A stretch of DNA of 10,756 nt from JAVWHX01 sp036639875 (GCA_036639875.1 JAVWHX010000070.1:1-10756); one strand, 5' to 3'; positions 1 through 5,831 are shown, numbered from the stretch's first letter. Translations and numbers: made by a program. The notes: generated from the letters alone by a model not told the origin.

Positions 1-346
1 CAATCATAACTTCGAAATCTAACCATCCTTTTTGGATGTCTTCTAAGATTTCTTTTCCACCAACAACGTCAGCTCCAGCAGCTTTTGCTTCTTCAAGTTT
101 AGCTCCTTGAGTAATAACTAAGACTTTCTTAGTTTTCCCTGTTCCGTTTGGTAATACAATAGCACCACGTAATTGTTGATCAGCATGTCTAGGATCTACT
201 CCTAATTTAAATACTACATCAACACTTGCGTCAAATTTTACATTACTTGTTTTTTTCACTAAAGCAACTGCTTCTTCAATTGGGTAAGCTTTACCTTTTT
301 CAATAAGAGCAGCGGCTTCTTTAAATCTTTTACCATGTTTAGCCAT
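1..346 (-). CDS. rplA: 50S ribosomal protein L1, N-terminal part (runs off left edge)
   Basis: Ribosomal protein L1 forms the mobile L1 stalk of the 50S subunit that helps release deacylated tRNA from the E site. In many bacteria it also represses its own operon by binding the mRNA leader. The visible 115 codons start MAKHGKRFKEAAALIEKGKA and continue with EEAVALVKKTSNVKFDASVDVVFKLGVD-type L1 sequence, then the conserved DPRHADQQLRGAIVLPNGTG stretch around residues 52-71. Full-length L1 is about 230 residues, so about half is missing because the window ends, not because the gene is broken. The ATG at 346-344 has an AGGAGA ribosome binding site just upstream. The gap to rplK is 21 bases, so the two genes are surely cotranscribed. 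The leader site at 821-848 is the likely target of this protein. Confidence 0.96.
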   Translation of the reverse strand, partial: MAKHGKRFKEAAALIEKGKAYPIEEAVALVKKTSNVKFDASVDVVFKLGVDPRHADQQLRGAIVLPNGTGKTKKVLVITQGAKLEEAKAAGADVVGGKEILEDIQKGWLDFEVMI

Positions 347-367
347 TTTCTTTTCTCCTATCCTATA

Positions 368-787
368 TTAGGCTTCTAAGCCTTCAACTTTAATACCCAT
401 ATTACGAGCAGTTCCAGCAACGATCTTCATAGCACTTTCAATATCATTTGCATTTAAGTCAACCATCTTGTATTCAGCGATTTCCTTTAATTTTTCAGCT
501 GATAATGTAGCTACTGTAGTTTTTGAATCAGAAGCTGCTTTTTTAATTCCACATGCTTTCTTTAACATTTCAGCAGTTGGAGCAGTTTTTAAAACAAAAC
601 TAAATTCCTTATCTTCATAAATTGTCAAAACAACCGGTACAGTTTCCCCTGCACGATCTCTCGTTTGATCATTGAAAGCAGTACAGAATTTTGGCATTTG
701 GATTCCAGCACCCGCTAAAGCTGGACCTGGTTTAGCACCACCAGCTGGGAATTGAATCTTCATAACTCTTGCGATTTTCTTACTCAC
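368..787 (-). CDS. rplK: 50S ribosomal protein L11
   Basis: L11 sits at the base of the GTPase-associated centre of the 50S subunit with L10 and L7/L12. The protein is 139 residues from the chosen GTG start: MSKKIARVMKIQFPAGGAKP, then the N-terminal domain to about residue 65 and the rRNA-binding C-terminal domain with KEIAEYKMVDLNANDIESAM and the GTARNMGIKVE ending. The usual proline-rich segment (PAGKANPAPPVGPALGQAG in B. subtilis, from memory) is shortened by four residues here to PAGGAKPGPALAGAG, losing the APPV part. I recall the same short form in Mollicutes L11, so it is probably a clade trait. A GTG at 796 is in frame, but it lies inside the ribosome binding site; the GTG at 787 has an 8-nt spacer and gives the normal N-terminus. 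First gene of the rplK-rplA operon, transcribed from the promoter at 879-906. Confidence 0.96.
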   Translation of the reverse strand: MSKKIARVMKIQFPAGGAKPGPALAGAGIQMPKFCTAFNDQTRDRAGETVPVVLTIYEDKEFSFVLKTAPTAEMLKKACGIKKAASDSKTTVATLSAEKLKEIAEYKMVDLNANDIESAMKIVAGTARNMGIKVEGLEA

Positions 788-795
788 GCGACACA

Positions 796-801
796 CCTCC
801 T
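796..801 (-). promoter_or_regulatory. Ribosome binding site of rplK (decides the start)
   Basis: AGGAGG lies 8 nt before the GTG at 787. The upstream in-frame GTG at 796-794 overlaps this site and cannot be served by it, so the shorter L11 is the right model. Confidence 0.85.
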
Positions 802-820
802 ATTAAAATTTGCCCGTGCT

Positions 821-848
821 GTGGTCAAACAGACATTAGTCCTCCCAC
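821..848 (-). promoter_or_regulatory. L1-binding autoregulatory hairpin in the rplK-rplA leader
   Basis: Read on the minus strand, GTGGGAGG is followed by a small inner hairpin (GAC-TAAT-GTC) and then TTGACCAC. GTGG (848-845) pairs with CCAC (824-821), leaving an asymmetric purine-rich internal loop. This resembles the L1 site of 23S rRNA (GGUGGGAGGC on one side, ACCAC on the other) and the L1 sites known in rplK leaders of other bacteria, where excess L1 represses translation of L11 and L1. An alternative stem (ACGCA 869-865 with TGCGT 851-847) overlaps the 5' arm. Presence of the motif is seen; the regulatory role is inferred from the family. Confidence 0.7.
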
Positions 849-878
849 GCATAGTAACACATATTGCGTCATTTATTG

Positions 879-906
879 ATTATACATATTAATTTAAATA
901 ATGCAA
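879..906 (-). promoter_or_regulatory. SigA-type promoter of rplK-rplA
   Basis: TTGCAT (906-901), a 16-bp spacer and a perfect TATAAT (884-879) lie between the nusG terminator and the rplK leader. Transcription would begin near 872, giving an untranslated leader of about 85 nt that contains the L1 site. So the ribosomal protein operon is separately promoted and not only read through from nusG. Confidence 0.75.
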
Positions 907-941
907 TAGTTTTTGTTGAATTTATCAAACTTTTTTTAAAT

Positions 942-967
942 AAAAAGAAGACATTATGTGTCTTCTT
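942..967 (-). terminator. Rho-independent terminator after nusG, overlapping its stop codon
   Basis: On the minus strand AAGAAGACA (967-959), loop CATAA, TGTCTTCTT (953-945), then further T residues to 942. The 9-bp stem begins within the nusG TAA stop codon (968-966). It closes the cysS-to-nusG cluster. Confidence 0.82.
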
Positions 968-1523
968 AATAGTCAGCCTTTTCTAATTGAATTAATTCTA
1001 CTTCCATTGGTGTTGCATTTCCTAAGAAATCAACCAAAACAGTCGCAACTTCTTTTTCTTTATCAATAGCTTCAACCTTACCTTGCTTACCAGCAAAAGG
1101 TCCAGATAATACTTTCACTTCATCACCAACACCATAATTAACTTCAACTAAAGATGTTTGAATACCCATTTTCTTTAAAATAGGATCAATTTCATGTTTT
1201 TGTAAAGGGAACGGTTTAGCCCCTCCACCAGAAGATCCAATAAATCCAGTAACACCAGAAGTATTACGAACAACATACCAAGCTTCATCAGTCATAATCA
1301 TTTCAACCAAAACATAACCTGGGAACATATTCTTAGTTTTGTTAATCTTTTTCCCATCTTTAATTTCAGTTTCAACATGTTCTGGAATAACAATATTAAA
1401 CAAACAATCTTGCATCCCCATTGACTCAATACGTTTTTCTAAGTTTTCTTTAACTTTATTTTCATGGCCTGAATATGTATTGACTACATACCAGCGTCTA
1501 CCTTCTTCATTTATACCTGGCAT
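966..1523 (-). CDS. nusG: Transcription elongation/termination factor NusG
   Basis: NusG binds RNA polymerase and modulates pausing, Rho-linked termination and coupling to ribosomes. The 185-residue protein has the standard architecture: the NGN domain from RRWYVVNTYSGHENKVKENL (9-28) through the diagnostic MFPGYVLVEM (66-75) and RNTSGVTGFIG (86-96), then a KOW domain at about 132-180 with GDEVKVLSGPFAGKQGKVE. Length is normal for Bacillota. The ATG lies one base after the secE stop, and its only ribosome binding candidate is a GGGG inside the last secE codons, so translation is probably coupled to secE. Last gene of the cluster; a terminator begins at its stop codon. Confidence 0.97.
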   Translation of the reverse strand: MPGINEEGRRWYVVNTYSGHENKVKENLEKRIESMGMQDCLFNIVIPEHVETEIKDGKKINKTKNMFPGYVLVEMIMTDEAWYVVRNTSGVTGFIGSSGGGAKPFPLQKHEIDPILKKMGIQTSLVEVNYGVGDEVKVLSGPFAGKQGKVEAIDKEKEVATVLVDFLGNATPMEVELIQLEKADY

Positions 1524-1524
1524 A

Positions 1525-1713
1525 TTAATTCATCCCCAATGCTTTCAATATTAATGCAATGACTGCATCACTTCCAAAAAAGAAAATTCCAAATAAAACA
1601 CAGAATACTAAAACAACTGCTGAGTTTTGAACTAATTCTTTTTTTGTTAACCAATGAATATTACTAATTTCACTACGAACACCTTTAATTGTGAACCATT
1701 CCTTGACCTTCAT
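1525..1713 (-). CDS. secE: Protein translocase subunit SecE
   Basis: SecE is the small essential clamp subunit of the SecYEG channel in the cytoplasmic membrane. The protein is 62 residues, the usual size of the single-span Gram-positive form. The amphipathic segment NIHWLTKKELVQNS (18-31) precedes one hydrophobic membrane segment at about 32-56 (AVVLVFCVLFGIFFFGSDAV...). The family usually has W-P-T/S-K-K-E; here the proline is leucine (W21-L22-T23). The ATG at 1713 has a strong AGGAGG. That site overlaps the end of rpmG (its TAG stop lies at 1725-1723), so the two genes are tightly packed. Its place between rpmG and nusG is conserved across Bacillota and supports the call despite the small size. 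Confidence 0.95.
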   Translation of the reverse strand: MKVKEWFTIKGVRSEISNIHWLTKKELVQNSAVVLVFCVLFGIFFFGSDAVIALILKALGMN

Positions 1714-1722
1714 AATGTCCTC

Positions 1723-1872
1723 CTATTTCGTTTCTTTATGTAATGTGTGTTTGCCACATTTCTTACAATATTTATTTAATTCTAATCTTTCTACATTCAC
1801 ACGCTTGTTTTTTGTAATAGAATAATTACGTGATAAACACTCGCTACACACCAATATGACTTTTTGTTTCAA
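1723..1872 (-). CDS. rpmG: 50S ribosomal protein L33 (zinc-ribbon form, TTG start)
   Basis: A 49-residue protein reading MKQKVILVCSECLSRNYSIT at the N-terminus and ending LHKETK, the L33 signature end. Four cysteines, C9-x2-C12 and C36-x2-C39, mark it as the zinc-binding (C+) type; many bacteria also carry a zinc-free copy elsewhere that is used under zinc limitation. The start is TTG at 1872-1870, with AAGGAG nine bases upstream. A GTG just before it is out of frame, and no ATG gives the conserved N-terminus. It lies between the sigma factor gene and secE, the same place as rpmGB in B. subtilis. Confidence 0.92.
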   Translation of the reverse strand: MKQKVILVCSECLSRNYSITKNKRVNVERLELNKYCKKCGKHTLHKETK

Positions 1873-1899
1873 TGTCTATCACTCCTTTATCGTTACTAT

Positions 1900-1928
1900 A
1901 ATTTAACACATTTCCTTTGACTCGTCAA
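1900..1928 (-). promoter_or_regulatory. Candidate promoter for rpmG-secE-nusG
   Basis: TTGACG (1928-1923), a 17-bp spacer and TAAATT (1905-1900) preceded by TGT (extended -10). It lies in the 3' end of the sigma factor gene, and the -10 overlaps its TAA stop. It would let rpmG, secE and nusG be expressed independently of the sigma gene. The -10 hexamer is only 4/6, so this is tentative. Confidence 0.42.
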
Positions 1929-2523
1929 TGCTTAGAACTTTCTTATGATAACGATAAACTGCATTATATACACTTTTAACTGAAATATTCATCATATCAG
2001 CTATCTCATCTTCAGAATACCCAATCCGTTTATATTTCATTACATCTCTTTCTTGTAGTGAAATTATATTATCAAGAGCAACTTGATAATACGTTTCAGT
2101 CTCTTTAATCATTAAAGCAACTTGTGGCTGATACGCATGCGTTTTATCTTCAACAACTTCATCATATCGCATACCATCGGCACTATTCACATATTCATCT
2201 AAAGATACTAATATATTCTCACGATAAATACGCATATCTGTTCCTTTTCTTAATAAGCTCGGAATTCTTCTTCTCATCGATAACTTTACCAAAGTTCTTA
2301 AACTGGCATTTCGGTCATCACGATAGCTATCAATAACCTTCGCAAAATGAACCATCATCATTTGCATATAGTCATCAATATCAATGCCTTGAGACGTTGG
2401 CCAATACAATGACTTCATCCAATTTCTTATTCTTCGATAATATGATTGATATAAACAATCTTCTGCTTCTTGATATCCACAACGCATTAAGTAAATCAAT
2501 TCATCATCTGTGTAACGATCCAC
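1903..2523 (-). CDS. sigH: SigH-like RNA polymerase sigma factor
   Basis: A 206-residue sigma-70 family protein. Region 2 spans about 20-95: the helix around CLYQSYYRRIRNWMKSL (23-39), the acidic DIDDYMQMMMVHFAKVIDSY (48-67), and the basic LSMRRRIPSLLRKG (81-94). A linker of about 50 residues follows, then region 4 with a helix-turn-helix at about 155-195 (SLQERDVMKYKRIGYSEDEIADMM, then SVKSVYNAVYRYHKKVL). Size, two-domain layout and position before rpmG-secE-nusG match B. subtilis SigH, the early-sporulation and competence sigma factor. The sequence is clearly diverged from Bacillus SigH, so the symbol rests mainly on synteny. The start is GTG at 2523 with AAGGGAGG and a short 4-nt spacer, 12 bases after the rlmB stop. 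What it transcribes here is unknown; a role in sporulation is inferred from cwlJ-gerQ being present. Confidence 0.8.
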   Translation of the reverse strand: MDRYTDDELIYLMRCGYQEAEDCLYQSYYRRIRNWMKSLYWPTSQGIDIDDYMQMMMVHFAKVIDSYRDDRNASLRTLVKLSMRRRIPSLLRKGTDMRIYRENILVSLDEYVNSADGMRYDEVVEDKTHAYQPQVALMIKETETYYQVALDNIISLQERDVMKYKRIGYSEDEIADMMNISVKSVYNAVYRYHKKVLSIDESKEMC

Positions 2524-2535
2524 GTTACCTCCCTT

Positions 2536-3267
2536 CTACTTTAAAGGATGACGAGAATTGTATACTTGATATAAGATAAGAGCTGTTGCTACAGACGCAT
2601 TCAGTGAAGTCACATGTCCTTCCATAGGCAAAACAACATTTAAATCACAATGCGATTTTACCAATCTAGAAATACCGAAACCTTCTGATCCTACAACAAT
2701 AACAATTGGCATATTATAATCAATAGCACGATAGTCTTGCGACTCATCTAAATCACAGCCAATGACCCAAAAACCTTGTTTCTTCAAATCATCTAATGTT
2801 CGTGATAGATTTGTCACTTGAGCAACTTTGATATAGTCAATGGCTCCCGTTGAAACTTTTGCTACAGTTGGCGTTAAACCGACACTACGGTTTTTACCTA
2901 TAATAACACCATCAACTTCAATTGAATCACATGTTCTTAATATTGCCCCTAAGTTATGAGGATCTTCTAATCCATCCAACATCAACAATAAAGGTGTTTT
3001 ATTCTTATCAATAGAACTTAAGATTTCCTCAATAGAATAATAATCATAACCTTCAACTTGAGCAACAATTCCTTGATGAACAACATTTCCCACCAATTCA
3101 TGAAGCACACCTTTATGAGGTACAATAGTGACTTTTGCTCCCTTAGCATTCGCTAAAGCTAATATCTTTTCATCTTGTACATTCTTCATCATGTAAACTT
3201 GATATACTGGTTTATCACCCTTTAAAGATTCAAATACAGTATTTTTTCCATATATATATTGTCTCAT
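2536..3267 (-). CDS. rlmB: 23S rRNA (guanosine-2'-O)-methyltransferase, TrmH/SpoU family
   Basis: SPOUT-class methyltransferase that 2'-O-methylates a guanosine of the 23S rRNA peptidyl transferase centre (Gm2251 in E. coli) with S-adenosylmethionine. The 243 residues show an N-terminal substrate-binding domain, IYGKNTVFESL (5-15) to VHQGIVAQV (63-71), then the knotted catalytic domain with all three motifs: LDGLEDPHNLGAILRTC (97-113; N105 and R111), VVGSEGFGISRL (191-202) and LPMEGHVTSLNASVATAL (213-230). Start ATG with AAGGGG upstream. It follows mrnC after a 42-base gap holding short GAGACAAA repeats. In B. subtilis the homologue is followed by the NYN nuclease gene yacP; here the sigma gene follows directly. 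Target site is by family; TrmH-family paralogues can differ. Confidence 0.93.
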   Translation of the reverse strand: MRQYIYGKNTVFESLKGDKPVYQVYMMKNVQDEKILALANAKGAKVTIVPHKGVLHELVGNVVHQGIVAQVEGYDYYSIEEILSSIDKNKTPLLLMLDGLEDPHNLGAILRTCDSIEVDGVIIGKNRSVGLTPTVAKVSTGAIDYIKVAQVTNLSRTLDDLKKQGFWVIGCDLDESQDYRAIDYNMPIVIVVGSEGFGISRLVKSHCDLNVVLPMEGHVTSLNASVATALILYQVYNSRHPLK

Positions 3268-3311
3268 ACTTTACCCCTTTGTGCGTCTCAATTTTGTCTC
3301 AAATTTGTCTC
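3265..3311 (-). repeat. Short tandem GAGACAAA repeat between mrnC and rlmB
   Basis: On the minus strand GAGACAAATTT (3311-3301) and GAGACAAAATT (3300-3290) are adjacent 11-mers, followed by GAGAC at 3289. A further GAGACAA lies just inside the rlmB start codon region. It starts inside the mrnC stop codon. No function is evident. Confidence 0.55.
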
Positions 3312-3702
3312 ACGAATTTCTCAAAACAAACTCTTTATATAACTCAAATAACTCTTCAATTCTTTCTTTTTGTTTCATCAAATACAAATGTCCAATTAAT
3401 GCTTCAAAACCAGAAGACTGGTTATGCGTAATAATACTAGTATTCTTCATAACTCTTGTATTCTTTGCATTTCTTCCTCTTTTATAAATCCTGATTTCAT
3501 CTTCATCAATCCATTCATTTATCATAGCTTCTTTCATAAAAGCCGCCTGCGCTTTCGCACTTACATAACGAATTGCTTCTTTCTGTAATAGATCAGGCTT
3601 CGTAATATCACACTCAACCAATAGATACTCTCTCACATAAACTTCAAAAACGCCATCTCCCAAATAAGCTAACGCTAATGGATTTAATAATTCTGGTCTC
3701 AT
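3310..3702 (-). CDS. mrnC: Mini-ribonuclease III (23S rRNA maturation)
   Basis: Mini-RNase III is an RNase III catalytic domain without the double-stranded RNA binding domain; in B. subtilis it matures both ends of 23S rRNA. The protein is 130 residues, the normal size. The signature LNPLALAYLGDGVFEVYVRE (6-25) carries the catalytic acids D16 and E20 (family form YLGDAVYE). RGRNAKN (75-81) and SGFEALIGHLYL (97-108, with E100) complete the active site. The ATG immediately follows the cysS TAA stop with no gap, and its ribosome binding site (AGGA, 9-nt spacer) is inside the last cysS codons, so translation is likely coupled. The cysS-mrnC pairing is widely conserved in Bacillota. Confidence 0.95.
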   Translation of the reverse strand: MRPELLNPLALAYLGDGVFEVYVREYLLVECDITKPDLLQKEAIRYVSAKAQAAFMKEAMINEWIDEDEIRIYKRGRNAKNTRVMKNTSIITHNQSSGFEALIGHLYLMKQKERIEELFELYKEFVLRNS

Positions 3703-5040
3703 TTAAATAATTCCTTTTTCCTGTAATTGAATTCTTAAAGCATCTGCCTTTTCAAAATTCTTTTCGCTTTTTTCTTGTAACCAATTTTGATATAAAGCAA
3801 TATCTTCTTCAGTTAACTTTTGATTTTGATAATCAAAACCTAATGTCTCTAACATCTTATTCAATGTATTAAATTCAATCAATATGACTTGATTATCTTT
3901 TTCTTTCACACGCATCACTTGATTTAAAACTTTAACTTGTTCAAGAATTTGAGTCAAAGCTAAAGATGTATTCAAATCATCGCTTAATGCATTAACCATT
4001 TGATCAACGATATCTTTCTTATATTCATCTCCATCAACATGATTCACTTGCAAATACAATGAAGTTTGTTTTAAAACATTATCGACCTTTTCAACTTCTT
4101 TTTTTACATTCGTTAAAACTTCCTCAGTAAAATTCAACGGATTACGATAATGAGTAGAAAGCATTAACCATTTATAAACATGCCCTCCTAATTCATCCAA
4201 TAAATCTTTACCCCATAAAACATTCCCTAAAGACTTAGACATCTTTTGATTATCAATATTAATCATTTGATTATGCATCCAAACGTTTGCTATTGGATGA
4301 TGATGACATGCCATAGATTGAGCAATTTCATTTTCATGATGTGGGAACTTCAAATCTTGTCCACCACCATGAATATCAATACGACCATTCTCAAAAATAT
4401 CATTAATCATAACAACACACTCTGTATGCCAACCTGGTCTACCTTCTGACCAAGGACTCTCAAATTGAATCCCATCACTTGTCTTTTTCCATAATGCAAA
4501 ATCAGTAGAACTTTCTTTTTTATCCGTTTCCTCAACACGTTCACTTGCTCCAGCAATCAAATCTTCAACCTTAATCCCAGACAACATCCCGTATTCTTTA
4601 ATCTTTGTGACTCTAAAATAAACATCCCCATCAACTTCATATGCATAACCTTGCTCAACCAAATCTTTAATAAAATGAACAATTGGTTGCATGGTATCAG
4701 TCACACGTGGAGCATATGTTGGAAATAATAAATTTAAACCACGTCTTAAATCTTCGTAAGCTTTAATATATTTATCTGTTAATTCTCTTTCACTTATTCC
4801 TTCTTCTTTTGCTGCTTTAATAATTTTATCATCAACATCAGTAAAGTTAGAAACAAATGTAACTTTATATCCTAAATATTCAAATGTTCTTCTTAAAACA
4901 TCAAAAACAATCATTGGTCTTGTGTTTCCAATATGGGCATAATTATAAACCGTAGGCCCACATACATAAATACTCACTTCCCCTTCTTTAATTGGGACAA
5001 ATTCTTCTTTCTTATTAGTCAAACCATTAAATACTTTCAT
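3703..5040 (-). CDS. cysS: Cysteinyl-tRNA synthetase
   Basis: Class I aminoacyl-tRNA synthetase charging tRNA-Cys with cysteine in the cytoplasm. The 445 residues are close to the usual 460 or so. The zinc site that selects cysteine is complete: C27 (YVCGPTVYNYAHIGN), C208 (GWHTECVVM), H234 and E238 (KFPHHENEIAQ). The HIGH motif appears as HIGN (36-39), which is normal for CysS, and KMSKS is at 266-270. The C-terminal helical bundle with DALRIQLQEKGI ends the protein. The ATG has AAAGGAGG with a 5-nt spacer. A leader of about 210 nt upstream with T-box-like features suggests control by uncharged tRNA-Cys. First gene of the cysS-mrnC-rlmB-sigH-rpmG-secE-nusG series. Confidence 0.97.
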   Translation of the reverse strand: MKVFNGLTNKKEEFVPIKEGEVSIYVCGPTVYNYAHIGNTRPMIVFDVLRRTFEYLGYKVTFVSNFTDVDDKIIKAAKEEGISERELTDKYIKAYEDLRRGLNLLFPTYAPRVTDTMQPIVHFIKDLVEQGYAYEVDGDVYFRVTKIKEYGMLSGIKVEDLIAGASERVEETDKKESSTDFALWKKTSDGIQFESPWSEGRPGWHTECVVMINDIFENGRIDIHGGGQDLKFPHHENEIAQSMACHHHPIANVWMHNQMINIDNQKMSKSLGNVLWGKDLLDELGGHVYKWLMLSTHYRNPLNFTEEVLTNVKKEVEKVDNVLKQTSLYLQVNHVDGDEYKKDIVDQMVNALSDDLNTSLALTQILEQVKVLNQVMRVKEKDNQVILIEFNTLNKMLETLGFDYQNQKLTEEDIALYQNWLQEKSEKNFEKADALRIQLQEKGII

Positions 5041-5061
5041 AAGTACCTCCTTTATACAAAT

Positions 5062-5111
5062 AAAAAAGCAAATGATAAAGACACTAAGTGTTCTTCCACT
5101 TTATCATATGC
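5062..5111 (-). terminator. Terminator hairpin in the cysS leader
   Basis: GCATATGATAAAG (5111-5099) pairs with CTTTATCATTTGC (5080-5068) with one T-T mismatch, followed by six T residues (5067-5062). The apical part contains the TGGAAGA bulge and the ACAC/GTGT helix of the antiterminator-like element. It lies upstream of cysS and after the leader promoter, so it is best read as an attenuator rather than the end of the lipoprotein transcript. Confidence 0.75.
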
Positions 5112-5229
5112 TCAAACTTTCACTCTTAACGCAAGTTAACGTTCTTTCTTTTCAAAAGACTCAAATAAGTGCATCCAAAACATTCTATCAAGTCATTTCC
5201 ACCAGCAGACTCTCTCTATTCATATCTTT
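5062..5229 (-). promoter_or_regulatory. Divergent cysteine T-box-like leader of cysS
   Basis: T-box leaders sense uncharged tRNA through a specifier codon in stem I and a UGGN bulge in the antiterminator. Seen here on the minus strand: a stem I base helix AAAGAT (5229-5224) with GTCTTT (5160-5155), continued by AATA/TATT; the T-box-like AGAGAG and CTGGTGGAAATGAC in the distal part; and a TGC (Cys codon) at 5173-5171 in the 3' side of the expected specifier loop, in the context GGATGCACTTATTTGAG. A small hairpin TTAAC/GTTAA (5139-5126) follows. Then comes an antiterminator-like element: AAAG, 7-nt bulge TGGAAGA (5098-5092), ACAC-TTA-GTGT, CTTT. TGGA would pair with the UCCA end expected of tRNA-Cys (discriminator U73). 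The classical TGGNACC T-box consensus is absent, so this is an inference from layout. Confidence 0.62.
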
Positions 5230-5259
5230 ATTTCTTCATTCTTATTTATAATTTATTTT

Positions 5260-5288
5260 ACTATATCATTTTTCTTTTATTTTATCAA
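5260..5288 (-). promoter_or_regulatory. SigA-type promoter of the cysS cluster
   Basis: TTGATA (5288-5283), a 17-bp spacer and TATAGT (5265-5260) with an extended TGA just before the -10. It starts six bases after the lipoprotein stop codon. Transcription would begin near 5253 and produce the T-box-like leader. Confidence 0.72.
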
Positions 5289-5293
5289 GCCAA

Positions 5294-5809
5294 TTACTCA
5301 TGAACAACTAATGATTCTAAGTATTGAGAAATTGTTGATATCTCTTCTTCATATACATCTTGAGGTGCTTGATAAGCATACATATATGTTGCTTTTTGAG
5401 TAAAGAAAACAGTATGTTTAAACTTCATCCCTGTACTCTTAAAAGTCCCAGTAAACTCTTGACACTTAATTCCACTTTTTAATTCAACATTCTTATAACC
5501 AACTTCTATAGCTCCATCTTCCTCTAATTGACCAGCATAGAGTTCAGGCATATCCCCTACTTTATTATCAGTACTTTCAACAATCGTTGAATACGTTATC
5601 ATTTGTTTATCATTTACAAAACGAACAACTTTCTTATTTTCATCACTAGAATCTATCTGAAACGTTTTAGGATAATAAAACGATACTTTATCAGCAATCT
5701 GATACTTTTCTCCATCTTTGTCCAAAAGAACAACCTGTTCCTTTTTTTGACAAGCAACAACACAAAGCAACAATACAATAACACTTAGTATTTTATAATA
5801 TCGATTCAT
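5294..5809 (-). CDS. Putative membrane-anchored lipoprotein of unknown function
   Basis: A 171-residue protein with a clear lipoprotein signal peptide: MNRYYKILSVIVLLLCVVAC, with a lipobox ending VVAC and the lipidated cysteine at residue 20. The mature part is hydrophilic, with alternating strand-like segments (KYQIADKVSFYYPKTFQID near the start, KFKHTVFFTQKATYMYAYQA near the end). It resembles the loose PsbP/DcrB-like group of small extracytoplasmic lipoproteins in pattern only; I cannot name a family. The ATG at 5809 is chosen because it gives the signal peptide at the N-terminus and has AAGGAGG six bases upstream. A longer in-frame start at 5845 lies upstream of the promoter -10 and is unlikely. 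The gene has its own promoter, and the glg terminator precedes it, so it is probably monocistronic. Confidence 0.85.
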   Translation of the reverse strand: MNRYYKILSVIVLLLCVVACQKKEQVVLLDKDGEKYQIADKVSFYYPKTFQIDSSDENKKVVRFVNDKQMITYSTIVESTDNKVGDMPELYAGQLEEDGAIEVGYKNVELKSGIKCQEFTGTFKSTGMKFKHTVFFTQKATYMYAYQAPQDVYEEEISTISQYLESLVVHE

Positions 5810-5815
5810 AGAATT

Positions 5816-5822
5816 CCTCCTT
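5816..5822 (-). promoter_or_regulatory. Ribosome binding site of the lipoprotein gene (decides the start)
   Basis: AAGGAGG with a 6-nt spacer to the ATG at 5809. It excludes the in-frame ATGs further upstream, which would place extra charged residues ahead of the signal peptide. Confidence 0.8.
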
Positions 5823-5831
5823 GCCATATCC

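Noticed and set aside
788..796. GTG at 796 as the rplK start
   Set aside because: It overlaps the AGGAGG ribosome binding site; the GTG at 787 has proper spacing and gives the standard L11 N-terminus.
1885..1900. TATAGT at 1899-1894 as the -10 for rpmG
   Set aside because: The only good -35 (TTGACG) would be 22 or more bases away; the TAAATT overlapping the sigma stop codon has correct 17-bp spacing.
5112..5296. Simple intergenic tail of the lipoprotein gene instead of a cysS leader
   Set aside because: A good promoter begins right after the lipoprotein stop and the hairpin with T-run is about 185 bases further on, which fits a cysS leader attenuator better.
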